Assembly: GCA_028023455.1 (NCBI GenBank) | Contig: JAQFVV010006203.1 | Location: 10,576,876 to 10,640,875 of the forward strand | Length of the DNA: 64,000 nucleotides | Reading direction: 5' to 3' | Source of the DNA: Epiperipatus broadwayi | Lineage: Eukaryota; Onychophora; Udeonychophora; Euonychophora; Peripatidae | The notes under the pieces: model-generated | What the model was told of the DNA's origin: nothing | The model's database searches: none | Seen by the model: the letters and a program-made list of their open reading frames with translations, nothing else | Shown here: positions 22,888-34,123 of the stretch, piece after piece | Layout of the letters: each line of letters starts with the position of its first letter | Position numbering within the stretch: position 1 is the first letter of the stretch | Translations under genes and position numbers: made by a program

Positions 22888-24237
22888 TAGTAGACGATGG
22901 AAATAATCCAACATATAAACACAACTAAAATACTGTCATCACAATTCTTCAGGAAAATGAAGTTGTAATGATATATGTTTAAAGTCATCTAGATCCTTAA
23001 TTATATATTATGTAAACTATAATTATGCTATATATTCTAAATCCACTGAAAGGCTATACACACAAAATATTTTTAAGTAATTTAAGTTATATTACTTTTT
23101 GGTAAACGAATAATAAAAAAACTAATATGAATCACTGACTTCTTTTTTAGCCTAAATTAATTAAACACTTAATAGTGCACTAATCAACTTCATAAATCAG
23201 TTAATGCTTATTGATTTACTACTGATATAAAATATAAGATTCCTAGAGTTATTATTTAATTAAGGCTATATTAAAATATATACATGCAGATCTATTATCA
23301 ATCATATATAAATACAAGATAAGGATTTAAAAAATGGACATTTGATAGTACAAAAACAAAAGATTGTAAGGGCTTATTGACTGGGTTAGTTAGTGTCTAA
23401 TGGTTTTACTAATGCTTATATTCTAGAGTTAGCAAAATGTATCATTATAAGAGTACTCACATTCATTATATTTTAATATACAGAATTAGTATCTTGTGTA
23501 ATTTAGTATCACTAGCTAAAGCTACCTAAAATGAGACCAAACTGATATTTCAGATGGTTGAATATCACCTGATTTTGAACAATTAACTATTCAATTATTA
23601 CTATTATATAATGTACTATAATTGAATAATGTTATGTAAGTTGATGCTAATAATGTTTAAATGAATCAATGATAAGCACCAAATAATTTCACTTCCATCT
23701 TTACTTCTTGTTCAAGTGCTTTGCAGTCTTTTTCAGAATATTTTCTGAAGAAAACTTCAAATGAAAATGTTAATAAAAGAAAAAAAAAGCATTAAGAAAA
23801 TATAGTAAAAATCATAAAATTTATTTAAATCCCTTCTGATTAAAATTAGGTACAACTACTACACTAGTAAATAAAATCGAGAGTTACAGTTTCCAATACT
23901 TCATAATATTGACAGTAAATTGGAAAATTTTGTGATTGTTAATAAATCAAATAAAGTCAGTGGATAAAGAAAGCACCTTCACATTTCATTTCAAAACACT
24001 TTAGATTGGCCTACATAAGTGAATCTTGGTACAAAGATAAGATGGCTTCTCTTATCTTTTCAAAGTCTCTATCTTGTGCTTTGGTTTGAGGGGATCCTCC
24101 ATACTAAACAAAACATCAAGGTATTAAAACATTACAGAGCATGTGTATAAAGCGAAAATCCTTTTTACTGCGCTAGTAAATAAAATATAAAATTAAACAT
24201 TAATATTAGAGTTACATTAATTTTTATAATTAAAATA
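22888..24237. other. AT-rich DNA without genes
   Basis: No supported gene. If the low-complexity exon at 24799 has its upstream exon in this window, part of this region is its intron, but no convincing donor-bounded exon was found. Confidence 0.5.
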
Positions 24238-24582
24238 ATAGAAACTCTCCATACAGTAATGCCACCCAGTGCAAGCTTTACTAATCAATGGATGCAAGGC
24301 TTGAGCATAAAATCTCTATCTAGTGCTATTCTTTTCAATATCCCTAGACTAGTTTCTGACTTTCATCAGTGAGGAGCCTTGGATCTAAGAGCATTGCATC
24401 TAGATCTAGTAAACTAGTCCGGAAATATTGGATGAGTAAACACTTAGATACGGATTTTTTGCACAAATCTTCTTGCATCCAATGATTACTAAGGTTTGCA
24501 CTGGATGATACTACTATATGGAGAGTTTGCTGTTTTAACAGCTTATGAAAGCATAGGAAATGCTGACTATGTGATGTTTTAA
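24238..24582. mobile_element. Palindromic fold-back element, family F, copy 3
   Basis: The left arm GAAACTCTCCATACAGTAAT, then AATCAATGGATGCAAGGCTT, is answered at the right by TCTTGCATCCAATGATTACT, then ACTATATGGAGAGTTTGCTG, and the terminal ATAGGAAATGCTGACTATGT, then GATGTTT. The centre still carries TTTCATCAGTGAGGAGCCTT. The element ends about 215 bases before the splice acceptor of the exon at 24799, so it probably lies in the intron of that gene. Confidence 0.75.
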
Positions 24583-24784
24583 TATTTAATAATTAACATC
24601 AAAAAACTAAAAATTATTAAATAAGATATAGTAATAATTTCCTTAATGTCTCAAACTCACTTTTTTCCCTTCATTTTTATGTATCTTCAATAATTATTAA
24701 ATAAATCTTAGCAAATTAATATTTGAATCTATTAATTAGTTAATATATTTTAAAATAATTATTAAAAAATAATAATTTATATAA

Positions 24785-24798
24785 TTTATTTTATCTAG
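24785..24798 (+). promoter_or_regulatory. Splice acceptor of the low-complexity exon
   Basis: A T-rich tract ending TTTATCTAG precedes the open frame. An in-frame TAG is created by the acceptor itself, so the frame can only be entered by splicing here or by starting at an internal codon. The first in-frame ATG lies far into the protein, which supports splicing. Confidence 0.6.
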
Positions 24799-26628
24799 AT
24801 ATGCCTGTACTTACTCCATCTTGGGAAAGGATTACCTGCATTGGAAAATGATGAATTACCAAATGTTCTATTTAAAAACACAAAATTACGTACTCCATCT
24901 GAATCAAATGTGGATGAATCCATAGATGGTGAAGATGAACATGTGAATAATGATCAGTATATAACATCAGAAGAAAAATTTCAAAGAGAGCATCATAAAC
25001 CAGCACAATTTGCTCCAGATATTTCTCAAAATTCCGAAGATGTACTGCTGCAACGAAAAAGCCTACCATTCAGAACTCCAAATATAAGATACAATAATCA
25101 AGCAGAAAATATTGGATTTCCAAATCATTATGAATATTTACCATCACAATATTATCAATATGGGACAAATTCAAATAGAGATGTGTATCCTTTTCATAGC
25201 TCTGGTGGTTTGGGTTATAACTACCAATCAAACAATAAACAAATGCCAGGCAATTATGGCCCTGGAAGTTTGAATTTTAACTATCAAATGAGTAACAAAC
25301 AAATACCAGGCAATGAGTATTTATATACTTACCCCTCAACATCTTCAGGATTCAGCCCAACAATGTCAATGACAAATCCAGTAGGAGGACAAAATTCATA
25401 TAACACACATCTTAATTTCAGAACAAATCCTTCAAATACTTATTCAAATTCAGGACAAATGTTTATGAATCCTTATCAAGAATCAGGAATGTTTTCCAAT
25501 AATATTTATCCAGATATGGGACAATTTGGAAATTCACAGTCAGCTATAGGCCAATATTATGCTAACCCTTCAAATCTAGGTTCATATGATGTAAATAGCA
25601 ATAGGTATCCAAATCAGTTTCTTACAAATAGCAAATCAAATAACTGGCAAATGCCAATTTCAGAAAACATAAGACAAAATACATATCCATATCAATTTTC
25701 TGATAGTACTTATCAAAATTTGGGGCAATATCCTGAAAATTTTTATGCAGGATTAAATTCTGGACAATTTTATAATCCATATATAAATTCTGGCCAATCT
25801 TTCCCCTCTACTGGAGCAATGAATTCAAACTCAGGTCAAATCCCATCTAATTATTTCAATTCAGGAATGATGGGACAAGTATATCCTAATACATATTCAA
25901 ACTCACCACAAACTTTATATAATGCTCAATTTGGACAAGCTAATTTGAATAGAAATCCTAATTTAGGATCAAACTCTTATCCAGAAAATGGAAAAGTTTC
26001 AGGATCTGATAATAAAAACACTCCCAATGTTCAGTTTTTTTTCCAGGGTAAACCAATTTCAAAAGTATTCTCAGGAAGTGATATCTTAGATTCAAACCAT
26101 CATCAAAATAACAAAAATAGCCCTGGTATAGAATCAAATATTCAAAATGGTTTGCCAGTTAATGGTAATAGGAGATATAATACAATGGGTCAAAGAAATC
26201 CGTATGACCAATCCTACACTTGGACACAAAACCCTAATGATCAATTTTTTATTGGCGCACAAAACCCATATGAACATATACAAATGAATGGCCCAATAAA
26301 TCCATATGAACTATCATCATTCAATTCATTTCCAAATTTTATTAATAATCCCTATCAATTTCAACCATTTTATCAAGGAAATTCTCGAGGGCCAACTCAA
26401 AGAGTAAAATATTCTAATTATCCACCATCCACACCTTCTTTAAATATCAAAGAACCAATCTTTGCAAAAACAACTTTGAAAATTCGTGATAAAGCCAAGG
26501 AATTAAAAGATTCTGAATTGTCACAATTCTCAGGTAACACAAATGATAATGACCCTCAAGATGAAGAAAGTGATGAATATGATACATCTGAACAAAAACC
26601 TAGATATAAAACACGTAAACAGTCTTAA
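24799..26628 (+). CDS. Terminal exon of an unrecognised Asn/Gln/Tyr/Ser/Pro-rich protein
   Basis: The exon is open for 609 codons from the acceptor TTTTATCTAG (AG at 24797-24798) to TAA at 26626. An ATG-initiated start is not visible: the frame is entered from the acceptor with ICLYLLHLGKGLPALEND, a hydrophobic stretch that could be the end of a signal peptide encoded mainly by an upstream exon (inference). The rest is low complexity, rich in Asn, Ser, Gln, Tyr, Pro, Gly and Phe, and I see no Cys after the start. Short motifs recur: NYQ..NKQ[MI]PGN twice (about 25222-25312), NSGQ at least five times, and NPY[DE] several times near 26200-26310. The C-terminus is charged: KAKELKDSELSQF, then a DEESDEYD acidic run and basic KPRYKTRKQS. 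This composition fits a disordered secreted, matrix or condensate-forming protein. No family is recognised. The long open frame, acceptor and polyadenylation signal make a real gene likely. Confidence 0.75.
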   Translation: MCLYLLHLGKGLPALENDELPNVLFKNTKLRTPSESNVDESIDGEDEHVNNDQYITSEEKFQREHHKPAQFAPDISQNSEDVLLQRKSLPFRTPNIRYNNQAENIGFPNHYEYLPSQYYQYGTNSNRDVYPFHSSGGLGYNYQSNNKQMPGNYGPGSLNFNYQMSNKQIPGNEYLYTYPSTSSGFSPTMSMTNPVGGQNSYNTHLNFRTNPSNTYSNSGQMFMNPYQESGMFSNNIYPDMGQFGNSQSAIGQYYANPSNLGSYDVNSNRYPNQFLTNSKSNNWQMPISENIRQNTYPYQFSDSTYQNLGQYPENFYAGLNSGQFYNPYINSGQSFPSTGAMNSNSGQIPSNYFNSGMMGQVYPNTYSNSPQTLYNAQFGQANLNRNPNLGSNSYPENGKVSGSDNKNTPNVQFFFQGKPISKVFSGSDILDSNHHQNNKNSPGIESNIQNGLPVNGNRRYNTMGQRNPYDQSYTWTQNPNDQFFIGAQNPYEHIQMNGPINPYELSSFNSFPNFINNPYQFQPFYQGNSRGPTQRVKYSNYPPSTPSLNIKEPIFAKTTLKIRDKAKELKDSELSQFSGNTNDNDPQDEESDEYDTSEQKPRYKTRKQS

Positions 26629-26714
26629 AGGAAATGATTTTTGCTAGAAATGTTACAAAACTATTGGGATTAAATGGTAATTTTTAGACAATGACCAAAT
26701 TTTTTAAGGTTTAC

Positions 26715-26720
26715 AATAAA
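26715..26720 (+). terminator. Polyadenylation signal of the low-complexity gene
   Basis: AATAAA lies 87 bases after the stop codon and is followed by a T-rich run, the usual arrangement for 3' end formation. It implies a short 3' untranslated region of about 110 bases. Confidence 0.6.
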
Positions 26721-26729
26721 TTATTTTTT

Positions 26730-27829
26730 TTATTTAAAAAGAAATATTTTGTTGGTTTAAAAATTAATATTCATTTCATATTTAACACATCTGTCGTGGC
26801 AAACACTATGTATACATTAGAACTTTACGTAAACTAAGAATGAAGTATTTCTGTTTAGTATTTATTGATTAAGTTTACAATTAATAGGAGAACTGAAGTA
26901 AAATGAACAGAACACCATGCAAAGCATATCAAGAAAGAAAGCAAAATGGAATCTTATAATAATATATGGCAACACTGCAGTAGAATTAATAAAACACCAT
27001 GCCAAGAAATGAAGAGCAAAATAGAATAAGGATATGGATTGCAGATGTAGTTTTTGTCAATGGGAGAGTATGATTGATGGGAAAAAAGGATTACTATAAA
27101 TTATATGGAGAGTATGAAAAGTTAAAGATAGTGGAAACAAAGATTAATTTATGATTGTATGTTTAAGCCTTTATAATGAAAATAGGGAATTAGAACAAGG
27201 AGTAGTAAAATTAATGAAGCAATTATTATTAAAATGAAAAATAAGAAAGAAAAAAAAATCAGAGTAGGAAGAATCATTTGGTAATAAGAAGTAAAAAGTA
27301 AATAAACTTATTAATGTATATAACAGTTTTAGAGGAAAGAAATGTTCATTTGGGCGTATGACCTATTCATGGAAATTTCTGACTTCATCTATAGAGAAGC
27401 CATTTTACATTATATCATGTTAGCTTGTTGCAAAAAAAAAAAAAAGCATGTATAGGCTGTGGTCATGTGACATTTTTAGCAATAAGTTAATATTGGGTGC
27501 TAATAGAGTTCATTCCATTCTAATGTCTTTTACAAAAAAAGTGCATATTTTTTTCTTTTTCATTTAAGTTTTTACTTCCAATTATCATGCTGCTATTTTA
27601 AATGGAATTAAATGAACGTACTATCACTTAAACATTATTTTCATCATATGACATATAAAACAAATAACACTATCAATATAATGCTACAATAACAAACTAT
27701 CTGAAGGTTTAAAAAGAAAACAATTTTTTATTATTATCTATTTGTAGAAAGATCACATAACATGATCTATTCAATTTACTTTAGAAGCAGTAATTTACAC
27801 GATCACTATTTATTATGCTAGCACATTAC
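26730..27829. other. Intergenic DNA, nothing recognised
   Basis: AT-rich and A-rich DNA downstream of the low-complexity gene. No open frame or repeat was recognised apart from homopolymer runs. Confidence 0.55.
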
Positions 27830-28008
27830 TGTTATTAAAACAGGGAAAATTCCATACAGTAGTGCCACTCAGTGCCAACCAGAGTAACCAATGAAACTGG
27901 GGATATTGGATGAGTAGGCACTAGATAGGGATTTTATGCACAAGCCTTCTGGCATCCATTGATTATTCTGGTTGGCACTACTGTATGGAGAGTTTTGCCT
28001 GTTTTTAG
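27830..28008. mobile_element. Palindromic fold-back element, family F, copy 4 (short)
   Basis: TATTAAAACAGGGAAAATTC, then CATACAGTAGTGCCACTCAG, at the left is inverted at the right as GGCACTACTGTATGGAGAGT, then TTTGCCTGTTTT. The middle keeps one arm's GATATTGGATGAGTAGGCAC, then GGGATTTTATGCACAAGCCT. It is the shortest copy: the left-arm centre is deleted. Confidence 0.75.
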
Positions 28009-29202
28009 AGCAGTAATTCACTTTATTTAACTCGGAATTATCTATGTAAAATGATAATACTACATACATCCACACTAATTTTTGCTATCAACAGTTTTCA
28101 ATGCTAAATCAATTACACTTACAATATAGAGTATTTAACTGCTATTTAAATTTTGTATTATCATGCTAATAGTCTGAAATTCAAAATATTTTAGTTTTGA
28201 ATACTAACCAAATTGCTTGTATAAATATGTACGCTAATAGCTAAAATCTAGAGTGAGGATGTAAGTATATCATTACCATACAGTATCTATTGACTACTGT
28301 CCAAATTCCTGAAAGAGTGGCTTCATTGTACATAATCTAAGGAATAGTAAGAATTTAAAATTATTGAAAAATTCTTTTATAAGCATCACAAAATTTATTA
28401 AAAGTATCAATAGCAAATAATAATAGAAATATCAATATTCCTAATGAATAATAAAAAATGTAACCACTAATGGATATAGTTGTGATAAATGCAATTAAGG
28501 AGGTGGAGAAGAAACCTCTTTCTTATGAAGTGGATCATAAAAATATAATGAGGATTATTCTAAATTAAATACATTTAGCAGTATGAGTATTTAGACACAT
28601 TTTTAGCAACTTGATGTTGTTAAATATCACTTGCAAAATATTAATACTTAAATGATAATCACTATACTATTTTTACCCAGGCATAAGATAAGTAGAAATA
28701 CATTAATAATACCAAACCCCACCCAGTTAATGATCTAAATTAGTAATATACACTAGTGGCATGGATATTATCAGTTTAAATTTAAAACTAAATACTGTTT
28801 GGGTATTTCAACTTTAGGAATATGAAAAAAACTATTACGCTAGAAACATACGTTAAATACGATTTGAAATCCCCCTTTTTTAAATAAAAAAAATTTAAAT
28901 AGCAATTAATTATATTTTCAAATAAAATAAAAATCCTATAACTGCAACTTCCAGGAATAGGGTTACATAATTTATTCATACTATAAATAAATAGCAAACT
29001 CTATATAGACAATATTGATGCTAATCTGAGAAAAATTACTTTATTTTTAACTTAGCCCAAACAGACAAATAAATAAAAAGTTATAACATATGCACAAATA
29101 TAGATTATGGATATTTATTTTAATTAAGATTCAAGCCTCATAGACACAAAATATAAATATATTTTAATATTTAACTCTTGCATATTTAATCTCACCTATT
29201 CA
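28009..29202. other. AT-rich DNA without genes
   Basis: No supported gene; the minus-strand frame at 28788-28997 is background. Confidence 0.55.
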
Positions 29203-29465
29203 AAAAATTAAGTACTGTTCTATTAGCTTGAGTCAGCCACTTGGCGTTATTTATAGGCAAATTACATAAATATACCATTTACGCAGCTGCCGCCGGCCTT
29301 ATTGCTATGCAAAAGCACAGAAATGCATGCCATTCTGATGGCCAGCCTGCTGCTTCATGTTATGCACTTTAACCCAATGCTGATAGTTCAAAGTTCGCTA
29401 CAGTATTGTCTGAGGGTGTCTGGACTTTAGCCTGCCACAATTCTTCAAACATGCATGTCAAAGTA

Positions 29466-29575
29466 ATTAGCTTACAAGTCATCTGATCTACTATTACCTC
29501 CTAACAATTGTAAACTTGTCATTAGCTTACAAGCCATCTGATCTACTATTACCTCCTAACAATTGTAAACTTGTC
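29466..29575 (+). repeat. 55-bp tandem duplication
   Basis: Two consecutive 55-base units starting ATTAGCTTACAAG at 29466 and 29521, differing at one visible position (AAGTCATC versus AAGCCATC). They lie in the 5' part of the Merlin-like element, just upstream of its open frame. The near-identity suggests a recent duplication. Confidence 0.9.
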
Positions 29576-29595
29576 ACACGCTTCTCTATTCAACG

Positions 29596-29943
29596 TTGAA
29601 CCTTCAAAAAATTCAGACAGGGTTAAATCCAAGCAAGATTTTGACTAGCTCATGTTTGAGTGAGAACACATCCATGACAAATAAAATGGCTGACTGCAAA
29701 ACCGAGCCGTTCAAATTGTGCCAACTGCCACCCACAGAAGCTGGCATGATGGCATTTTTACATGACAACAACATACTCCTACATGCCAAGAGATATGTGT
29801 GGCAAAACAATGAGACTGGAGATGTCCAAACCATCTTGCAGTTCAGATGCAAGTCCCGTTCTTATCGACAAAAGTGTTCTCTTCGAAAGGAGAACTGCTT
29901 CAACAGCTCCAGAATCCTGTTCGTTTTGAAAGCCTTAGTGTGA
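29596..29943 (+). pseudogene. N-terminal fragment of a Merlin/IS1595-like transposase
   Basis: A 115-codon open frame ending in TGA at 29941. The informative part is PPTEAGMMAFLHDNNILLH followed, after a gap, by ILQFRCKSRSYRQKCSLRKE and NCFNSSRILFVL. In IS1595/Merlin-type transposases the N-terminal zinc-binding part is followed by a W-x-C...C-R-x-K-x-S-x-R-x-G-S-F-F...S pattern; here one expected Cys is replaced by Tyr (S-Y-R-Q-K-C). The DDE catalytic core that should follow is not recognisable in any frame up to the right inverted repeat, so the gene is truncated or decayed. An alternative start is Met at codon 26. The base composition is richer in G and C than the flanks. Confidence 0.5.
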
Positions 29944-30766
29944 GCCAGGTTCAGGAATGAAGCATGCTTCAGTAGCTTATGTCCATTTCTTTGGTTTGCT
30001 CATTTAGGAGGAGTTCACTCCGAGCATCTCCAGTATTTAAGGATTGGCCGATAAAGTATTTTGGAAAGCAATAAAAGAACATAGACACATGATACCAAGT
30101 ACTACATAGTATTGCAGATACCATCCCATATGTTACTATACTCCAAAAAAAAAAATCCATTATGAAATGAATAAAAAACCCTTTTACCTTAAAGACATTT
30201 AATTAATTTAGATATGAGTATTAAACCAGCATTTTATTCTTAGCATGAGTAATTATTAATAGCTCTCATCATTGAACTATTTATGCACATAAATCTGATT
30301 TTTATTCAATATCTAAATCTATGAAAAAGATTGCACGGTACCTATCTATTTCAACGATTAAATTAGCAGACATGTATTGGCCATCTAATGTGTAATTAAT
30401 TAATATATATCTGGTTTGATTAAGTATACACATATAATAAATATAACTAGTCTTAATTTATTTACAAACGAATTCTGTCTTACATAATAGTGTGAGAGTA
30501 AAATTTGAAGAAAAAATTGTTTTGAACTTATTTTAATTTTTATCATCTGACTTCTCATCATATACATATATTATTCCACATCATCAACTAAATAACAAAT
30601 CAACAAACTTGTTGATTTTGTAGATATACTAACATACATGAATATATAAAAATACTAAAAATTAATTTCTATGTTGCGGCCTGGTAACATTATATTTCTG
30701 TATTTTTGCATAGCATCAACACCATCAAGTGGCTGACATGAGCTAATAGAACAGCACCAAAAATTA

Positions 30767-31889
30767 TAAGAACAAAAATATGACCAATATGATTATAAAG
30801 CAAATGTAACAATAATTATAAAAAAAAATTATAAATTAGTTTATATCTAAGTTTATTAATATATTTAATTTTAAATCTAGCAACTTAAATAACATTTTAA
30901 TAGGCTAGTTTTTTATATTTTTCATTCTCATTTTTATTTTTCATTTTCATTAAAAATATAAAAACAAATTCATAAATAAATAAAAATTATGCCCAAAATT
31001 GTAAATTACTATAATAAATGTATTATATTATCTTTTATAACTTTGATGATAAAAGTTTATAATTTAAAATATATTTTTCAAGATTTAAAGTTTATAGATT
31101 CTATTTCCCAATCAAATAAGTTCTTATTGGAAGTTTTTTTGGAGCTTCAAACAGTTATCAATTTGATGATGGAATCGATGAATTCCTTATTATAAAATCT
31201 AATACTTTATAATTAAGGATTTTATTAGAGTAGAATTTTTTCCCAGAAATATTCCTTTACTCTTTGAAGCTTTTATTAATCAATTCTTGTTAAAGTACAT
31301 TGGTGGCAAAAATTTTTTTGACTTAATGAAGCAATGCATTTTAAAAATAAGATAAAGCAAATAATTTTTAAAGTTTTATCCCTTCTTTTGCCAAATATTA
31401 ATATTTTCAGTTGATTCTTAAGATAGTTCTATGATGAGACAATTTTAAATGCTCAGATTATTTATTTAGCCTTTTGTGATAGTTGAAGTTACATAAATTA
31501 TAAATTTTTATTATTTCCTTTACGTCTGTGTAAATATTTAATATTATTATATAAAATGCAAAATAACAAAAAAAAAACAAAAACATTTAAAACGTTAACA
31601 TTAAAGTAAATTTTGATCTTTTTATTGTATTATTGATGGATTAAACATTAAACATCAAGTGAAATGAATTTATATTTTCCCTCCTTTTCTTTCTAATTAT
31701 AATGCTGATAAAACTCTTCCATATATCTGATAATTTTGATAAATTTATGCACTTGCATCTAAACCAGAAAGTATTGTGTCTACAATTTTCCACTAATTAC
31801 AGAACTTCAAAGACTTAAATAAAATTATAAAATATAAAACTTTGACTAAATTTTCTAAAATATCAGTACACACACACACAAATATACAA
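30767..31889. other. AT-rich DNA without genes
   Basis: No supported gene; the frame at 30989-31195 is background. Confidence 0.55.
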
Positions 31890-32370
31890 AGGTTGTTCCA
31901 GTAAAAAGGTGACTGATTTTCTCTCTAAACTGGTTGCAGCACCATTTCCGAATCAATGCATGTAGTGAAACATTTTAGATATTCATGACAACAATTTTGA
32001 AGTGCTAGCATGTCTTAATCATGACTTCATTGTGTTGTGTGCCTTCATCGATTATCGTCAATGCTCTCCAGCCACCATGAAATCTTGCAAACCATTTGGA
32101 ATCTTTAACTGCCATATGTAGCTTCAATTCTTTCAAATAATTCAGTAGCAATTTTGCCCAAATTAAAAGTAAATTTAATAATGTTAGCATGTGTTAGCAT
32201 CGTGATAAATTTCATGTCTTAATTCTTAATCCAGACACACTAGCACCTCAACGTTTTTGCAATAAATGGCTAAACTTTATCAGCATTAACATGTGTTGAT
32301 TTAGAAAAGGTGCATTGAGCAGCTTGGAAAGACAACCAAACAACTTTTCACTAAAACACACTATATATAT
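31890..32370 (-). pseudogene. mariner-like transposase remnant (N-terminal part)
   Basis: Minus-strand translation around 32200-32100 gives FTFNLGKIATELFERIEATY, close to the mariner N-terminal helix-turn-helix segment (pattern xKFxxxLGKxAxETFxxLxxAYG). After a frameshift, SKWFARFHGGWRALTIIDEG (about 32095-32040) corresponds to the following EWHxRFxxGRxSxEDDxxxG segment. The match stops there and no catalytic domain was found. Inverted repeats were not resolved at the ends, so the boundaries given are those of the more balanced composition. Dead fragment. Confidence 0.6.
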
Positions 32371-34121
32371 ACATAATGTGTGTAAAAAAAGAAGAAATTA
32401 AGTCTTATTACTGCTTCTACCATTATATCAATTATATCCTATCCTATGTATAATCTTTTTATTTTTCTTTAATTATACAAACTCTAAGCATAATAAAATC
32501 TTTAGCAAGATTAGTACCAATGATTTAATTGAAACTATAAAGTGAGATGCTTACACATACTATATATATATAACACTAATCAAATTTTTTGAATTTACAA
32601 CACATTCTTCCAAAGCTTACTATAAATCCTGAATTATCATTCATATAAATATTTCCAAAATCAATCTCTCTCATGACAAATGCATTTCAGAAGAAATCCC
32701 AGTTTATCAAAGTTTAAACATAGATATGTAATATTGTTCACACTAAAACTCCCACTCTTTTTTTAAAGGCTAGTGACCATTTTAGTCATATTTGTGACAT
32801 TTCATTTTTGCAATTAAACCGTTATTCTATACCATATTTTGATAATCTTTAGATTATTAATTACACATATAAGTTTAAAACTAAAGGCATCCTAAAAAAT
32901 AAAATTTGAACTTTGCAAAATAGCAAAACAAAATACTAAATCAACTAAGTAACAATAACAGTAGTTCTTTTCACAATGATTTGTAACTTTGCCTATTCAT
33001 AAAAATTACTGAATGAAATATTTATTTAAATTCCATTTTTAAAATGGAAATGAATTTTGAGATATCATAAAAGAATGAATGTAAGTTTTAAAATTCAAAA
33101 TTACACATTAAATTTCACAAAAAATTTTTCACCACCCATTAATTATTTTTAGCCAGCGATAACCATTTCGGCTTTAAGTAACTGGTTTTTACAACCTATC
33201 TTCTTCAAATAAAATCTAATTGTAATCACATATAAGCCTTAATATGTAAATAAATTACTAAAAATTACAATTTTTCTTTCTGAAATATTAAAAGAAAAAA
33301 GCACACCATCAAAAGCCTGAGCCAAATAATCTACCAAGCAGATGTACACTATCAGGGCATTGTAGTCTTCCTTCAAGTTTGAAATTTGCACATTTGTATA
33401 AGATCTGTACAATAGATATCTTGACATTATTTTTAAATTAATGATTATAATTTCAATTTCTATCATAAAAAAAATACAAATAGTAAACTAACATTACAGA
33501 TAACCACAAAAATAGAAAGGAAAAGCCAAAGTGATAGCAATACCATCACAAGCTCCAAAACACATCAAAATTTGTGACAAAGTTAAAACAGGCTGGAAGC
33601 GTCCAAAAAAATAAAATGATAAAAGTAAAGGCATTACTCACCAAATAATTGATTGGATTGGTAATGGATTATCATATGAAATACCTAAAAATTTATATTT
33701 AATACATAGAGCATCCAAAAAATAAAAATACACTATTCATAGATATAAATTTAAAAAAAACAACTAAAAAAAAATTATATAGCATCATTATTGCAGGATC
33801 TATTTTCTATACAATCACTAATAACCATAAGACACACCATAGCATGTGATAAACTTTGTTATGATTCTATATCATAATACATTATCATGTCCTTTCAATC
33901 ATTGTTTTACCATAGCTTTTGATCCATTGCTAGCACTATGCAAGTGCTGCCAAAAATTTTGTCAGTGATAAAAATTACTAGCTAGTCTGGACTATATGAA
34001 GAACAATCACAAAATGCTCATACTTTCTTAAACTATCATCACATTTGAAGATTAAATTCCATGAACATAGAACTTTATTATAAAGTAATCCGATGCTAAA
34101 GCAAAAAAAAACAAACTAAAA
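32371..34121. other. AT-rich DNA without genes
   Basis: No supported gene. The frame at 33239-33466 (minus) is background. Confidence 0.55.
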
Positions 34122-34123
34122 TA

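Larger units (their letters stand above)
29203..30766 (+). mobile_element. Merlin-like DNA transposon with 8-bp target duplication
   Basis: The flanks carry the same 8 bases, AAAAATTA, at 29203-29210 and 30759-30766, with the element between (29211-30758). The terminal inverted repeats are imperfect: the left starts AGTACTGTTCTATTAGCTTG, then AGTCAGCCACTTGG; the right, read inward on the minus strand, starts GGTGCTGTTCTATTAGCTCA, then TGTCAGCCACTTGA. Eight- to nine-base target duplications fit Merlin, hAT and some others. The internal open frame at 29596 has a zinc-ribbon-like segment resembling the N-terminus of IS1595/IS1016-type transposases, the group to which Merlin belongs. The catalytic domain was not recognised, so this copy is likely non-autonomous. 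Confidence 0.7.
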
